64,000 bases of DNA from Rebecca billardiae RCC1528 (Eukaryota; Haptophyta), in NCBI GenBank assembly GCA_965240325.2, contig OZ251237.1, forward strand, positions 1,426,001 through 1,490,000, written 5' to 3'. This document shows positions 43,769 through 55,500 of this stretch, in pieces. Numbering within the stretch: position 1 is the stretch's first letter; each line of letters starts with the position of its first letter. The notes under the pieces were generated by a model. It was not told where the DNA came from and did not search any database. It saw only the letters and a list, made by a program, of their open reading frames with translations. Both the position numbers and the translations under genes were made by a program.

Positions 43769-44172
43769 ATGGCCCGCGCGCCGAGCGTACTGGACCTCTC
43801 GAAGTACAACGACAAAGTGCGTCGGCTGGGGCGAACACGTTCATCGCCCCATGCGTCGTGTGCAGCGAACGGCACGCGTGGCTCGGCGCGGTACTCATCT
43901 CTAACCCGTGCCCATGTGCGCAGGAGGTGCGCGTCAAGTTCATGGGCGGGCGCGAGGTGACTGGGGTGCTCAAAGGGCACGACAAGCTCTTGAATCTGGT
44001 GCTGGATGACACCAAGGAGTATTTGAAAGACCCGGAGGACCCGTACAAGCTCCTTGACAAAACGCGCCCGCTCGGCCTGACAGTCTGCCGAGGAACAACC
44101 GTGATGCTTATCTCGCCGGTCGACGGCTACGAGGAGATTGCGAATCCGTTCGTGCAGGAGGAGGCGGAATGA
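43769..44172 (+). CDS. LSM7: U6 snRNA-associated Sm-like protein LSm7
   Basis: Subunit of the LSm1-7 (mRNA decay) and LSm2-8 (U6 snRNP) rings. A short first exon 43769-43816 encodes MARAPSVLDLSKYNDK; after a 107-bp intron (GTGCGT donor) exon 2, 43924-44172, continues EVRVKFMGGREVTGVLKGHD. The 98-residue product contains Sm1 (VKFMGGREVTGVLKGHDKLLNLVLD) and Sm2 (GLTVCRGTTVMLISPVDG), with the family ending NPFVQEE. The 5' block LDLSKY and the DPEDPYKL spacer are specific to LSm7. A CAGGAG at the acceptor offers an alternative one codon downstream; the one chosen gives the same spacing as animal LSm7. Its presence together with many introns is in keeping with an ordinary spliceosome. Confidence 0.95.
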
Positions 44173-44443
44173 TGTGGTGGTTGGCCTGATACCCACTGTC
44201 CAGCTGTATGGGGATGCAGTGACAACAAGTCCCTTGTAAGCACCCCGGACGCACATTCGCCTTCTCCATGGAGTCGGAGATGGCAGCACAGCCGCACAGC
44301 GTCATCAGCTGGTGCCTGGTGGCGCCCGATTCATGATGATTCTCATTCCGGTCTGGCATCACTATTCACTCACTGACTCGGAACCATTGCCATCTGGTGG
44401 TGGCAGCAATAAATGGCGCAGCATCTGAATAACATCATGATGA

Positions 44444-44500
<57 letters not shown>

Positions 44501-46700
44501 GCTATGTGCCTCTAATTAAACTACTATACTCTGTCTATATAGTTAAAATGAAGCGTCGCGTGGTCACTGGTAACCGAAGGTCTAGAAGCTAACCGACATG
44601 CTGATGCTGCTTATTACAGTGATGACCGGGCTGCTGAGATCGTGCACAAAGATAGCCTGGTCCATCCCGATTTTCGCCACTGAAAAAGCCTTTTTCGGAT
44701 TTTGGGCGCCTCATTTCTCCCGATTTTTCTCGTCGCTCGTCGCGCTCGTCAAAAATCGCCACCGGCCGTCCGACGGCTCGCCGCGACGAGGTCGGAAGGG
44801 GCTCGAGAGCCTCGACTGGACGACTGCGCCGCCTCATGTCAGGTGTAGTGCTGGACACATCGTTCGGGTGCCCCGGCGGTGTGCGTGCACACCTTAAGCG
44901 ACATGTCTGCGTTGCTTCCGCCGCCCGCGGTCCGTCGCCAGGTCGACTTCTCGCCCGACGGCGCGCGTCGAACGCTCAGCTGCTGGGTTGCGCTGCGCCT
45001 TCGAGAAGGGGCACCTCCGGGAATATGCGCGGCACGCGACGGCTCGCATGGGGCACCGCCTACCCCTAGCATGTACTCGATGCCACCACCAGCGTTGGGC
45101 GCGCTGCGCATCGCCAACGCTTCATCCGGCCAGTCCCGTCACGTTTGCGCATGGGTCGCCCAAGGCGGCGGCAGTCGATTTGTGCTTCTCGTGGAGCTGT
45201 ATGACGGGCTGGGGGCGATCAGGACGGCTCGCCTTGCGGGGCTGGGTATGTACAGTTACATTGTAGTGGCTGCCGGCTGACTCCCATCCCCTGGGTGCTG
45301 CTTTACCGTCGTGGCCTTTGCTGCGAGCACAAGGTCGAGGATCGTACCGCGGTCTGCGAGGCAGAGTCGACGGAGTCGTCGCTTGAAGATGGTTGAGAGC
45401 GCTCGTACGTCTTCCTTGGTGTCGTGCGGCTACTCCAGCACGCAAGGCTCGCGCTTTGGCACGTGTTTGGTGTCCATGGGTGGCACATTGTGCCATTCGG
45501 GTGGCTCGGAAGCACGTGCTCGGGTGTCTTCCCCGTTTACGTGCGGTGGGTCAAGTCACCACGCACGGCCAGAGCATGTCATGGCACGCGGAGGGTGCCC
45601 ATGAACGATCCCCACCCCGGTGGTGGCCGTAGGCGCACTCGAAGCGGTCGCATCGTCACCCGCGGATCACATCAGTCCGCCGTTGAGGCTGTCGGGCGAG
45701 CAAGGACGTGCGATCTGACCCTTGGACGAGCAGCTAGAACCGCGATTATGCCTCGTCTAAGGACGCACATGTCGTCGTTGTAGGCAGTACGGATGCCCCA
45801 AGTGAAAGGGCGGGCGTGGCACGCGACTTGACAGCTTGAATGACTCGATGCACGCCGCCATGGACACGCGATCCGGATCCGTTGCGAACCTGCCGTGTGG
45901 CTCACGGCGGCGCGCGTTGTGCCGCACATCGGCCAGTCGCCACGCAGGAGATGGTCTCCAGACCAGGTCCAGCACCTGACCGACTGTCGCACGCCTGGCC
46001 GGGTGGGAGTCCGGCCCTCTTCTTGTCTGCAGGAGTGCGCGGAAGGCCAGGCGGAGCCTCGTCCGACCACTGCACCCCGAGCGCCGCACTAATCGTGCAG
46101 CCTGGGACAGCTACCCACCTATGGCGAATATGTAACGACATACTGGCATTTAATTACACAGACTCAGAACGCATATTTATGCGGGTAAATTTCCCATATT
46201 ATGCGGGTACAAATGGGTAATATAGTCAATCTTGCAGTAGTTGAGTACGGCCACTTGCGCACAGACCAGAGCCCATCCTAATGGCCTGTACCAAGGTTCA
46301 TGTTCGCCTCGACGTACGCCAATAAGTAAGTTCGTGCGTTTGGGCTCATTTCGGCTAAGTACTTACCCACATTCAGACTGACGATTCTCTATGTGTCCGT
46401 AGTTGTCCGCGGCGCGCGCGCGCACGCTCACGACGGGCCGCGGATGCGATTTTTAGGCCGAAACTTTTGCTCCGCCCGGGCTGGGCCCATTTGCTACGCT
46501 GTTTCCGGGTGTGAGCGCGCGCCTAGGGGCCCGCATTCATTTGGCGATAAAATCCCCGAAAGTGCTCCAGTGCGTTTGGACCAGGCTAACAAAGACCAGA
46601 TCGACACGACTAACATGCCGACTGACATGAAGCGCGCGCAGGCGGGCCGCCCATCATGTCAGTCAGCATTGTCGCACCGTCTTGCGATCGCACGAAGCAC
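44173..46700. other. Intergenic region, no gene recognised
   Basis: About 2.5 kb. A (TA)n tract occupies about 44446-44496. Overlapping ORFs on both strands between 44590 and 46220 (up to 133 codons) contain scattered Cys/His/Trp residues but no motif I recognise; decayed transposon sequence is possible. 46120-46240 is AT-rich. Confidence 0.5.
44446..44496. repeat. (TA)n microsatellite
   Basis: Uninterrupted TA repeat of about 50 bases followed by TTATAAGC. Confidence 0.95.
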
Positions 46701-48722
46701 TCAGACTTTCAGAGCGGCATGCTTCGTGAGCTTGATGTGGTCGAAGAGCTTGTTGCGCGAGGGAAAGGTTTGTCCGCACACCTTGCACAGCAGCTCGTCG
46801 TGCGGCGGCGCGCCCCCACGCGCGTCCGCGCCCTGCTTTGCACGGCGCTTGCCCTTGCCCCGCTCACGTCCGCTCACGTCGGGCGCGTGGTCTGCTGACT
46901 CGTCTGCTGTGCCGCCACTGCGAGATGGCGGCGCGTCCCCCGAGCCAGCGCCACCCTTTGCGTTCCGCACTTTGTTCCGCCTCGCCCGGCGCGCGCTGGG
47001 AGCCGCGGCGTCGCCATCGCCATCCTCATCTGCCACGGGCGCTGGCGGCAGCTGCGGCTGCGAGCTGCCGGCGGCAGAACGTGGCTCGCCCGCCGCATCG
47101 TCCTGATCATCGGCCTGCGGCTGCGCGCTGTCGTGGGCACGGGCTGGCTTGGTGCTGGCCTTGCGAGACAGCAGGCTGGCGAGCAGAGCATCCTCGTCGG
47201 CACTGTCCGCCGCGCTCCGGTCGCTGCCGCTGGCATCTGAGGAGTGGCGGCGGCCGGCGGCGCGACCAGCACCGTCCTCAGCAGTCTCCTCCCCGCCGCC
47301 GTCATGCGAGCTCAGCGCATCCGATGAGGAGCTCAGTGCTTTCTCCTCCTGATCGGAGCCAGACCCTGCTGCCGCCGCCGCCGCCGCCTCGGGCTCGGGC
47401 TCGGAGCCCTCCTCGCCCTCCTCCTCTCCCTCCTCACCCGCAGACCCGCCCTCCTCCTCCTCCTCCTCCTCCTCCTCCGCTTCTGCCCGCGAGCTGCCCG
47501 AGCTGCCGGGCTCCTCCTCTCCCCGCGCACCCTCCGCCTGCGCCGCCGCCTCCTCGGCAAGCAGCTCCGCGCGCAGCTCAGCCACGCGCTCCACGTGCTT
47601 GCGCGAGCGCTCGTGGTTGCGCCACTGCGCGAGGGTGCGGAAGTCCTTGTGGCACGCCGGGCAGTACAGCAGCTCGCCCTCGCCCGGCGGCTCAACGTCG
47701 TCGCCATCGGCCGCAGCACTTGCCGCGGCCGCGCCGCCGTCGGCATCGGCGCCGCCATCCGCCCCCGCGCCACCACGGGTTTTCCCCTTCTTGTTCTTCT
47801 TCTTGCGCCCTCGGCTCCCGTCAGCGGCGAAGCCGAGCTCGTCCGCGGCCGCGGCGAGTCGCTCGCGCTCCTCGTGCGCGGTCTCCGCCTCGGCCGCCGC
47901 GATCTCCGCCGCCAGCCGGCTGCGCTCCGCGTCATACCGCTGCTGCTCCTCTGCGCGCCGCGCGAGCCTCGACACCTCGCGCTCGCGCGCCTGCGCGTCC
48001 ATGCGCGCCGCGTGCGCCTGCACGCGCTTGTCGCGCTTGCGCACGAACTCGAGTAGCTCACGCACCTGCGACGAGTACTCCTTCCGCGCGGCCTGCCGCT
48101 CCCGCTTGTTCTCCTTCTCCATCGCGCGGCGCACGGCGCGGTTGGGCGCGTCTCGGAGGTCCCACTTGTCGCGCGAGTAGAACGGCCGGCGCGTCGCGAA
48201 CGCAGAGTAGTGGTTGTAGAAGTCGCGCACGTCGGCCCACTCGGTGTCGGAGGCACCAAACGAGGGCGCCGCGCCCGTGCGCCGCCTGCTCGTCGGCGCG
48301 TCCTCGTCGTCCTCCCCCTCGTCCCGCTCGAGCTCCTCGATCCGCTCGAACAGCGACGCAAACACGCCGTAGAACCCGCCGGGATCGTCGCCGTAGCCGT
48401 CGTACGCGCTCGCCGTGAAGTAGCTGAAGAGGTCGAGATCGTCGTCATCGTCCGAGTCGTCCGCATCGCCGCGCCCACCCGCTTTGCCGCGCAGGATCTG
48501 CTCGCGGTGCCTGTCGTACCAGCTGCGCTCGTGCGGGTCGCTCAGGACCGAGTACGCGTGCTGGATCGACTTGAACACCTCCGTGGCCTCGTCGACGCGG
48601 TGCTGGTTCTTGTCAGGGTGCCACTCGAGCGCGAGCTTGCGGTAGGCTACCTTGAGCTCGTCCGCCGTCGCCGTCTGCTCGACGTTGAGCACCGCGTAGT
48701 AGCACTGCTGTCTTGGCGCCAT
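46701..48722 (-). CDS. DNAJC21: DnaJ subfamily C member 21 / Jjj1 homologue
   Basis: J-domain cochaperone of cytosolic Hsp70 acting in late 60S ribosomal subunit maturation (recycling of Arx1/PA2G4-type factors). Intronless, 673 residues. The J-domain is N-terminal (about 7-70) with the catalytic HPD at 35-37 in LEWHPDKN. Family-specific blocks follow: VFASLFERIEELE, FYNHYSAFATRRPF, NRAVRRAMEKENKRERQAAR and FVRKRDKRVQAH. Two C2H2 zinc fingers are present: CPACHKDFRTLAQWRNHERS plus KH near the middle and CKVCGQTFPSRNKLFDHIKL plus KH at the very end, exactly as in DNAJC21. Between them lies a long acidic Glu/Ser/Ala-rich linker. The start codon is 71 bp from the divergent gene at 48794. Confidence 0.95.
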   Translation of the reverse strand: MAPRQQCYYAVLNVEQTATADELKVAYRKLALEWHPDKNQHRVDEATEVFKSIQHAYSVLSDPHERSWYDRHREQILRGKAGGRGDADDSDDDDDLDLFSYFTASAYDGYGDDPGGFYGVFASLFERIEELERDEGEDDEDAPTSRRRTGAAPSFGASDTEWADVRDFYNHYSAFATRRPFYSRDKWDLRDAPNRAVRRAMEKENKRERQAARKEYSSQVRELLEFVRKRDKRVQAHAARMDAQAREREVSRLARRAEEQQRYDAERSRLAAEIAAAEAETAHEERERLAAAADELGFAADGSRGRKKKNKKGKTRGGAGADGGADADGGAAAASAAADGDDVEPPGEGELLYCPACHKDFRTLAQWRNHERSRKHVERVAELRAELLAEEAAAQAEGARGEEEPGSSGSSRAEAEEEEEEEEEGGSAGEEGEEEGEEGSEPEPEAAAAAAAGSGSDQEEKALSSSSDALSSHDGGGEETAEDGAGRAAGRRHSSDASGSDRSAADSADEDALLASLLSRKASTKPARAHDSAQPQADDQDDAAGEPRSAAGSSQPQLPPAPVADEDGDGDAAAPSARRARRNKVRNAKGGAGSGDAPPSRSGGTADESADHAPDVSGRERGKGKRRAKQGADARGGAPPHDELLCKVCGQTFPSRNKLFDHIKLTKHAALKV

Positions 48723-48793
48723 CGCCCAGCGCCGGTGGCCACGTCCGCGCCTCGTCCCGCCTCGTCGCAGTCGTCAGCCCTCAGCGGACAACG

Positions 48794-49759
48794 ATGGCGT
48801 CGCCACGCCCGGCCCGGTTGCTTAGGCTTGGCCTCCTGTGCACGGCGATACCCTCGCCGCAGGGGCTGACGAGCACCATGGCTTTCACCTTCACATTGGC
48901 CCACACTCGCGCGCGCCACGTGCGCATGCTCGACTCGAGCCCCGGCGGCGAGCTCGTCGGCGCGCGCGGACGCGTTGGCTCGGCACTCGCAACCCTGGAC
49001 AGCTCACTCGCGCGCATCACGAGCCGCAAGGAGGCGGCGCTCGATCTCGGCCGGCGCAGCCCGCCGGGCACTCCCATTGTCGTAGCGACTGGCTGCGAAT
49101 CCTGGGCGAGCGTCGCGCGCGTGGCCATCGCCCGAGGCCGCGCCACTGATTTGGTCATTGTCGGCAATGGTCCGTCTGAGTGGGTGCCAGCAGCGGCGAC
49201 GCGCGTGCTGCTGTACGCCGCCGCCACGCCTGACGGCCGGCTGGAGACGCGCCGCGAGGCACCGCCATGCCGGGTGCGCGGTCGCCACGCCGAGCACATC
49301 GCCTCCGTGCTCAGACGCGCCGGCGTCGATTGTCTCACCGGCGACTCGCAGGCATCGTTCGAGTCGCACGCTTGCGCCAAGCTGATGTGGGGCTGCACGA
49401 TGTGGCTGGCCTGCGCGTACTTGCGCGAGCCGACAGACGTGCTGGCGACGGAGGAGGCCCACGTGGGCCGGCTGCAGCGCGAGCTGCTGCCGTGGCTCAC
49501 GTCGGCGGCTGCCTCCCACGCCGACCAGCCTCGGCTTGAGTTCATCGTGCGCGAGTGCGCGCGCTACTCGCGTGCGCTCCCAGGGTGCATGCCGAGCGTT
49601 CCCCTGGCAGTCGCCGAGTTCGCCGGGCGTAACGGATACGTGCTGAGCCGTGCGCGGGCCACGCTTGGTGAGCATGGCTGGGAGGCGGCGATGCCGCTGC
49701 ATGCGCGCATGCTGCGCGCCGTCGTCCCGCCCGACGCGCTCTCAGTAGTTACTCACTAA
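48794..49759 (+). CDS. Rossmann-fold protein of plastid/cyanobacterial type (unknown function)
   Basis: A 321-residue single-exon protein. The N-terminus MASPRPARLLRLGLLCTAIP resembles a targeting sequence. A possible dinucleotide-binding loop follows, GARGRVGSALATL (about residues 50-62), then VIVGNG-type strands. The C-terminal half contains AKLMWGCTMWLACAYL, ATEEAHVGRLQRELLPWL and ends the conserved part with ARYSRALPGCMPSVPLAVAE plus FAGRNGYVLS. That layout recalls a plant and cyanobacterial family related to 6-phosphogluconate dehydrogenase or ketopantoate reductase C-domains, whose members end in YSRAV..V.EF.WRNG, but I give the match as an inference. An ATG nine triplets upstream would overlap the divergent DNAJC21 start; the one at 48794 avoids this. 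No substrate can be proposed. Confidence 0.65.
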   Translation: MASPRPARLLRLGLLCTAIPSPQGLTSTMAFTFTLAHTRARHVRMLDSSPGGELVGARGRVGSALATLDSSLARITSRKEAALDLGRRSPPGTPIVVATGCESWASVARVAIARGRATDLVIVGNGPSEWVPAAATRVLLYAAATPDGRLETRREAPPCRVRGRHAEHIASVLRRAGVDCLTGDSQASFESHACAKLMWGCTMWLACAYLREPTDVLATEEAHVGRLQRELLPWLTSAAASHADQPRLEFIVRECARYSRALPGCMPSVPLAVAEFAGRNGYVLSRARATLGEHGWEAAMPLHARMLRAVVPPDALSVVTH

Positions 49760-50231
49760 CAGTTAGTGAGAATAATGCGCCGCGCGATGATGAAGAACAC
49801 TGACGACTCTGAGACTGATCGCGATTAGACTGCGCGACTACGCTTACGCCACGTGCTTGTCTTGACGACGATCTGATGGCCCGCGGTGTAGGGCGGAGCG
49901 CGTAGCGTGGAGCCCCGCCGGGGGCCCTCACTACGTTGTCAAAAAGATCTTTTGATCAAAGAAAAGGGGACGGGGGACGATTTTGAGGGGTGTTGGAGGG
50001 TGAGTTTTCGCTTTTTCGAGGGGTACGTTGGCCCATAGTGCTCTGCATTAGCAACTACGCGCTTGACGAAATAAGCGCGCCCACGCCATTCCGCATAAGT
50101 CGATGGACGGACGTGGGATCAGATACCCCGGGGGTGAAACAAGTGAGTATTTTTGTCATTCTTGTATGCTGGAGTACGAGTTTGCCGAGCGACGTTTGAT
50201 TGTTTTGGGTCGAAAACAGCTATGAGGCCAG

Positions 50232-50460
50232 ATGCTTCTGAATAGCGCTTTGTTTAAACAGCTACCCGCCTGTCTCGATGGATGAACCGCCTTATAATAT
50301 TAAAAGAGATCCTTTTGAATAGCGCTTGTTCAACCACATTACCCGCCTGCCTCGATGGATGAACCGCCTGTGCACTAATGTTAATAAACGAGATTCTTTG
50401 AATGGCGCCTATGGCGGCTTGTTAAAACGTAACAAGTTACCCGCCTACAAACCGGGCCTA
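50232..50460. repeat. Imperfect tandem repeat of about 76-80 bp
   Basis: Three diverged copies beginning AATAGCGCTT or AATGGCGCC (near 50242, 50319 and 50399) and containing TACCCGCCTG followed, in the first two, by CTCGATGGATGAACCGCC. GAGATCCTTTTGAAT or GAGATTCTTTGAAT links one copy to the next. Confidence 0.7.
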
Positions 50461-50959
50461 AGCGCAACCTTTTGAAAGTGCATGTTGATGTGCATGGTCA
50501 GGGTCCTCCTCAACTACTGCATGTCGGCGTACTGCGTGCGCGCGCGGCGCGCTGTTATTTACCGATGCATCACTTGGTGCTGGAAACATAGGCCACACAC
50601 TACGGGCACTTGGAAGTGATCAAGTTTTGCTACTTATTCACTAAACAGGAGCCGCCAGGCGCGCGCGCGGCCCCGTATATTTATTCGAACGAGCACGGAG
50701 GGTCTTTGCCCGAGCGTCTAGCGAGTAGCGAGCGAGTCCCCACGGCTGCTCGCTCGCTCGTTCGCGTTCGTCGCTGCGGCGCCCTGGCCGGGGACGTGCG
50801 TGTCGGCGCCGCGTACGCCGCGGTGCGCGCGCGGTGGCGGGAGCCGGCCGGCCGCTGGTCTCCCCCTCGCGCTCTGCTCTCGCCCTCGCGCTCCGCTCCG
50901 ACGGCTCTCCCCGAGGCGTCGCGCGCGTCTCGGTCCGCGGTCTCGCCTCAGAGTCTCGC

Positions 50960-51860
50960 CAGGCCGTGCCGACGGCGCGCACACAGCGCCCCGCTGCAAA
51001 GCATGCGCGACGAGATCGCGGCGGGGGCGGCGAGATCGCGGCGGAGGCGGCGGTCAACAGCCTGCCCGCGGGCGCGTTCGTCGCTCGAGGAGGAGCGCGC
51101 AAGGGCGAGCCGAGTCCGGAGCACGCTCACGAGCTCGTTGGCGACGCCTTGAGGATCGGAGCGCGCCCGGAGCCACGCAGCGGAGATGAGCCGGATGCGC
51201 CCGGAGTTCGCGCAGCTGAAGGGCGAGCTCGAGCACGCGAGCTCGCTCCTCGACGCCGAGCGCGAGCTCCTCCTCAACTCGGTCGACGGCGACACTGATG
51301 CCAGAGACTAGAGAGGCCGTGCTGCATGCCAGCACGTGTGCGCGGAGGCGCTGTGCGCCGAGCTGGCGAAGCGCGGCGCCGAGCTCGACGCGCTGCGCGA
51401 CGCGGCGACGGACGCGCTGGGCGCGCGCGGCGCCCTCGTCGCGACGCCCCGTGCAGCAGCTCGAGCAGCCAGCTGTGGAGTAGACGGCCGTCGAGGCCGC
51501 GAGGCGATCGGCGCCGGTTGAGCGCGCACGGGCTCCGACTGCCTGCCGCTGGCTGGCCGCCGCCGTCTTCGAGGCCGCCGACGCGGCGGAGGAGGCGGCG
51601 GGCGAGCACGGCGGCGCGGTGGAGCAGGCGCGCACGCGCGGCGGCAGGCGCGACGCCCCGCTCGCCTCGTTCCACCCCGAGCTCCCGCTCGGTCTCGGTG
51701 CGCGGCTGCGCAGCGGCAGGCCGGGGCAGCCGCGTGGCGCGCGCTCTCGCTCTGCCGGCACGAGGCGAGCCGGCTGAGCGACCAGCGGCCCGTCGTCGAG
51801 CGCATGGCGCAGCGCGAGCACCTCAAGCAGGTGCGCCCGCACGCGCGCACGCGCCGGCCC
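50960..51860 (+). pseudogene. Degenerate coiled-coil coding fragments
   Basis: Several plus-strand segments in different frames read as heptad-like helix: RSSLEEERARASRVRSTL (about 51080), FAQLKGELEHASSLLDAERE (about 51210), ALCAELAKRGAELDALRDA (about 51345) and SRLSDQRPVVERMAQREHLK (about 51770). They are separated by stops and frame changes, and no set of introns with the local GTGCGC donor style joins them convincingly, although a GTGCGC follows the last one. This may be a decayed coiled-coil gene or an intron-rich gene I cannot resolve. No homology is claimed. Confidence 0.3.
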
Positions 51861-52500
51861 GCGCCACGGCGGCCGCTTCCCCGCGCGGCCCGGGCGGCGC
51901 GTCGGCGTCGGCGACAGTGACTCGGCCCGCCGGCCCGGTGGGCGGCAACTGAGTTGGCGGTGGCAGCTCAGGCGACTGTTACGCATGTCAGACTGACAGC
52001 AGCCGACGGAGGGTACACCGCGGGCCCCTAACTGCGTTGGTTCTACGGAAGGACCGCGGAACGCGGTCATATGATTATAGTTATATTCCGGACCAGTCAC
52101 GTCGCGTATGTAATCGTCGTCATCATCATGCGCGCGATCCGCGCATCTATATATCATCGTCAATATAATTTCACGACACTACGTATAGTAGTCTACGTAC
52201 GACGTACGCCCGTACTCCGTAGCAGCCCATGCAAGCCCAAGCGGTTTAACGACCGTATATATATATCATCATACGTACTGCTGCAATACGAGTACGCGTA
52301 GCCCGCACGCACGCGTGTTTACGGTGTTGCCGTCGTCTCGGCGACCGGCGCGGCCGCTGCATGTTTAGCGCATGCAGCCTTATATTCTATAGCAGGACTG
52401 AGTGATGATGCATGGTGACTGCACACCATCAGCGCCTGTAGAGTCAGAATAACTCAGAATCGACGCCGTGATCCTGGCAGTAGCTTAGTAGTGCTCGCCG

Positions 52501-55500
52501 CTAGCCCGGCCACTCTCGCTGCGCCGTCCTCATCGCGCTCGGCGACCGCCCAGCAGAGTGTCCAGCGGCAGGGTGGCGCGCAGCTTGGCGCGGGCGGGGC
52601 CGCGTCCGATTGCGCTGGGACCGCTGCTGCGCGCCCACAGCGCCGCGGCCGGGTGGCGACCTGGGCTTTGTCGGCTCGGAGTCGAGGCCTGTGCGCTGCC
52701 GCTTGCGCGCTGCTTGCCACGGGCTGCCACCGTCTGCGCCGGCGGCCGGCGGCGCAGGCACGCGCGGCCTCTGCACGGATTTGCGCCGCCGCTTATTGAG
52801 CCCACGCGCACCGGGCGGCGCGCCGCCTGCCCCGGCGCCGGCGCGAGTCGGCGCGCGCGCGCGCGCGCCGGTCGCCGCGTGGGCCATTCGCGCGTGCGGC
52901 CGCGCGGACATCGCGACCGGCTGCTCGCCGCGACCGCCTAGTCCCGACGCGCCGCCACCGTGCGGGGCGCGCCCGCCCGGCAGCTCGGTGCACAGGACAC
53001 CCCGCTCGCGCGCGTGCGCAAAGACCGCCGCCCAGTCGGCCGAGTGCGCGCACAGCGCCTCCGAGTCCCCGATCACCACGAGCGTGCGCCGCGCGCGCGT
53101 GAGCGCCACGTTCAGTCGGCGCGCGTCCGCGACGAACCCGATCGAGGTCGCGGGCCCGGCGCGCGTCGCCGAGAGGATGACCACGTCCGCCTCGCGGCCC
53201 TGGTACGCGTCGACCGTGCTCGCCTCGAGCGCGGTGCCGGCGGCGGTGCGCACGCGCGCCGCGCGCAGGCGCGCCTGCAGCTCGCGCAGCTGTGCCCTGT
53301 ACGGGGTAAGGATGGCGATGCGGGTGCCCGGCCAGATGGCGATCTCCCTCGCGACCTGCACCGCCGCGGCCGCCTCCGCCGCGTTGGTGTGCGAGCCGTG
53401 GCCGCCCGCGCGACCGACCGAGCGGAGGTCGAACACGGCGAGGGGGCCGAGCCGCCAGCCGGGCGCGCCCGGCGGCACGTCAGGCGCGCCCGCCGCGCCG
53501 CCATCCGCGCACTCGCGCGCCGGGTGCCACGGCGCCGCGCGCTCGCCCGCGTCGACGCCGGTGAGCAGCCGATCGGCGTAAAAGTGCTTCGCGGGGAACT
53601 CTGCGATCAGCGGGTGCATCCGATACTGCATGGCGAGCCTGCGCAGCGGCGCGCCCAGCGCGACCAGCCGGTCGAGGAGCGAGCGCGCGCCGCCGCACGC
53701 CTCGACGGCGCGCGAGAGCACACACGCAGGCAGCTGCGCTGGGTCGCCGATCAGCACGACCGGCGCGCCGCGCGCCAGCCGCCCGAGCACGGGCAGCAGC
53801 GACGGCTCCGCCGCCTGCGACGCCTCGTCCACGATCGCGGCGTCGAACCCGCCGTCCAGCTCGTCGAGCGCGGCCATGCCCGCGCCGGCGAGCGTGCAGC
53901 ACACGACGGTCGCGCGGCGCAGCACGCCAAGCCGCGCGCGCTGCCGCCCCTCGGCCGAGCGCCCGCTCGCCGCCGCCGCCGCGTCGACGAGGGCGTCCAG
54001 GCAGAACGCGCGCGACGACGCCGACATGGCCTCTGCGCTGCCCAGCCGCACCGTGCCGTCCGCGGGGCCGAGGCGCGCCCACTTGCGCAGCGCGTCGTCC
54101 ACGGCCGCGTTGGTCTGCGCGCACAGCAGCACGCGGCAGGGCGGCGGCGGCGAGGGCCGAGCGCCGGCCGCGGCCTCGAGCGCGGGCGGCGGCGGCGGCG
54201 GCGGCTGCCGCGGCGGCGTGCGCGCATGCAGCCCGAACGGCACCAGGCCGGCGCCTCCGCCCGGCCCGCCGAGTTGGGCGCAGCCGGCGGCGCGCTCGTC
54301 CCTCAAGAGCGCGCGCACGCGCTCGAGGGCGCACAACATCCCAACGAGCGTGAGTGTCTTGCCCGTGCCCGGCGGGCCTTGCAGCAACAGCCAGGGGCCG
54401 CCCGCGGCGGCGGCGCCGGCCGGCGCGGCACGCGCCGCCTCCGCCGCACACGGCAGCTCCGAGCGCCCGGGCGCGCCCGCCCCAGCCGTTGGCGCTGGGG
54501 CGCGTCTCGGGCGCGTGCGCTCGCGGCAGCCGCGCAGCACGAGCTCGGCGACCTCGTCGATCACGGCACTCTGCCCCGCGTTGAAGCCGCCGAGCTTCTT
54601 CGAGCCCAGCCTTGCCGGCACGGATTGGTCCGCCCAGCCCGCTGCCGGGGCGGCCTCCGGCGCCGTGGCGCAGCCTGCGCGCGCGGCGGCGTCGGGCGGC
54701 GGCGCGGCGCCGCCGCCCGCGCGCCGCGCGTCGCGTGCCGTCAGGTGAGTGCGGCGCAGCGGAGGCCGGACCGCTGCCGAGCCGCACGTGAGTAAGGCAG
54801 CCAGCTGACGCTCGGCAGTTGTCAAGTTGCTCACGCGCAGCGCGAGCCACGGCGTGCGGCCGAGGAGCGCGCACGCGCGCGCAACGCACGCCGGCGCGCG
54901 CAGCAGCACGGTCCCGTCGCCCAGCGCGCGCACGACGAGCGCGAGCACGTGAGCGTCCATGCACCACTGCGCCTCGTGCACGGGCACGGCAGCGGGCCGG
55001 CGCAGCAGCAGCACAGAGGATGCGTCGCTCCCGCCCGCGGGCGGCGGCGGATGCGCGTGCCAGCTCATCCGGAGGAGCACGCTCGCGTGCCGCTCGGCGG
55101 AAGCGCCAACGCCCGCGCGGACGGCCGTGCCGACGCACAGCTCCGGCGGCGCGCGCTCGAGCACGCAGCGGCATGCCGCGGCCGACTCGAGCTCCGCGGC
55201 GGCGGCCGGGAGCTCAGCCTCGCCGACGATGCTAGCGCACGCCTCGAGAACGACCAGAGGCGCCCAGCACAGTCGGTACTCGGCATAGGAGCCGAACTCA
55301 TCGGGCAGCGCGGCGCACGCGGCGGCGCGCGCGGCGCCGCCGCCGCGTGGCGGGCCTGCGCCGTCGCGCGGCGCTCCGGCGGCCGGCAGCGGCAGCGGCG
55401 GCTCGGACTGCTGGTGCGGCGGCGGCGGCGGCTGGCGCGCGAGCGGCGAGGTGAGCACGCGCGCCGCCCAGTGCGCAGGCTCTGCCGAGCGGCCGGGCAC

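Larger units (their letters stand above)
49760..52500. other. Intergenic region with AT-richer block and short repeats
   Basis: No clear gene. 49940-50490 is lower in GC, with a palindromic AAAGATCTTTTGATC near 49940 and the tandem repeat listed separately. 50600-51950 is very GC-rich and has fragments of coiled-coil-like coding sequence (listed separately). 52060-52300 is AT-rich with ATATAT and ACGTACG words. Confidence 0.5.

Noticed and set aside
50110-50140. GGGATCAGATACCCCGG, similar to the conserved GATTAGATACCC of small-subunit rRNA
   Set aside because: Neighbouring sequence on both sides shows no other conserved rRNA helix or motif, so a chance match is most likely.
52960-54795. 611-codon plus-strand ORF
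   Set aside because: Antisense of the Sen1-like helicase; no motif is present on this strand, whereas all SF1 motifs are on the other.
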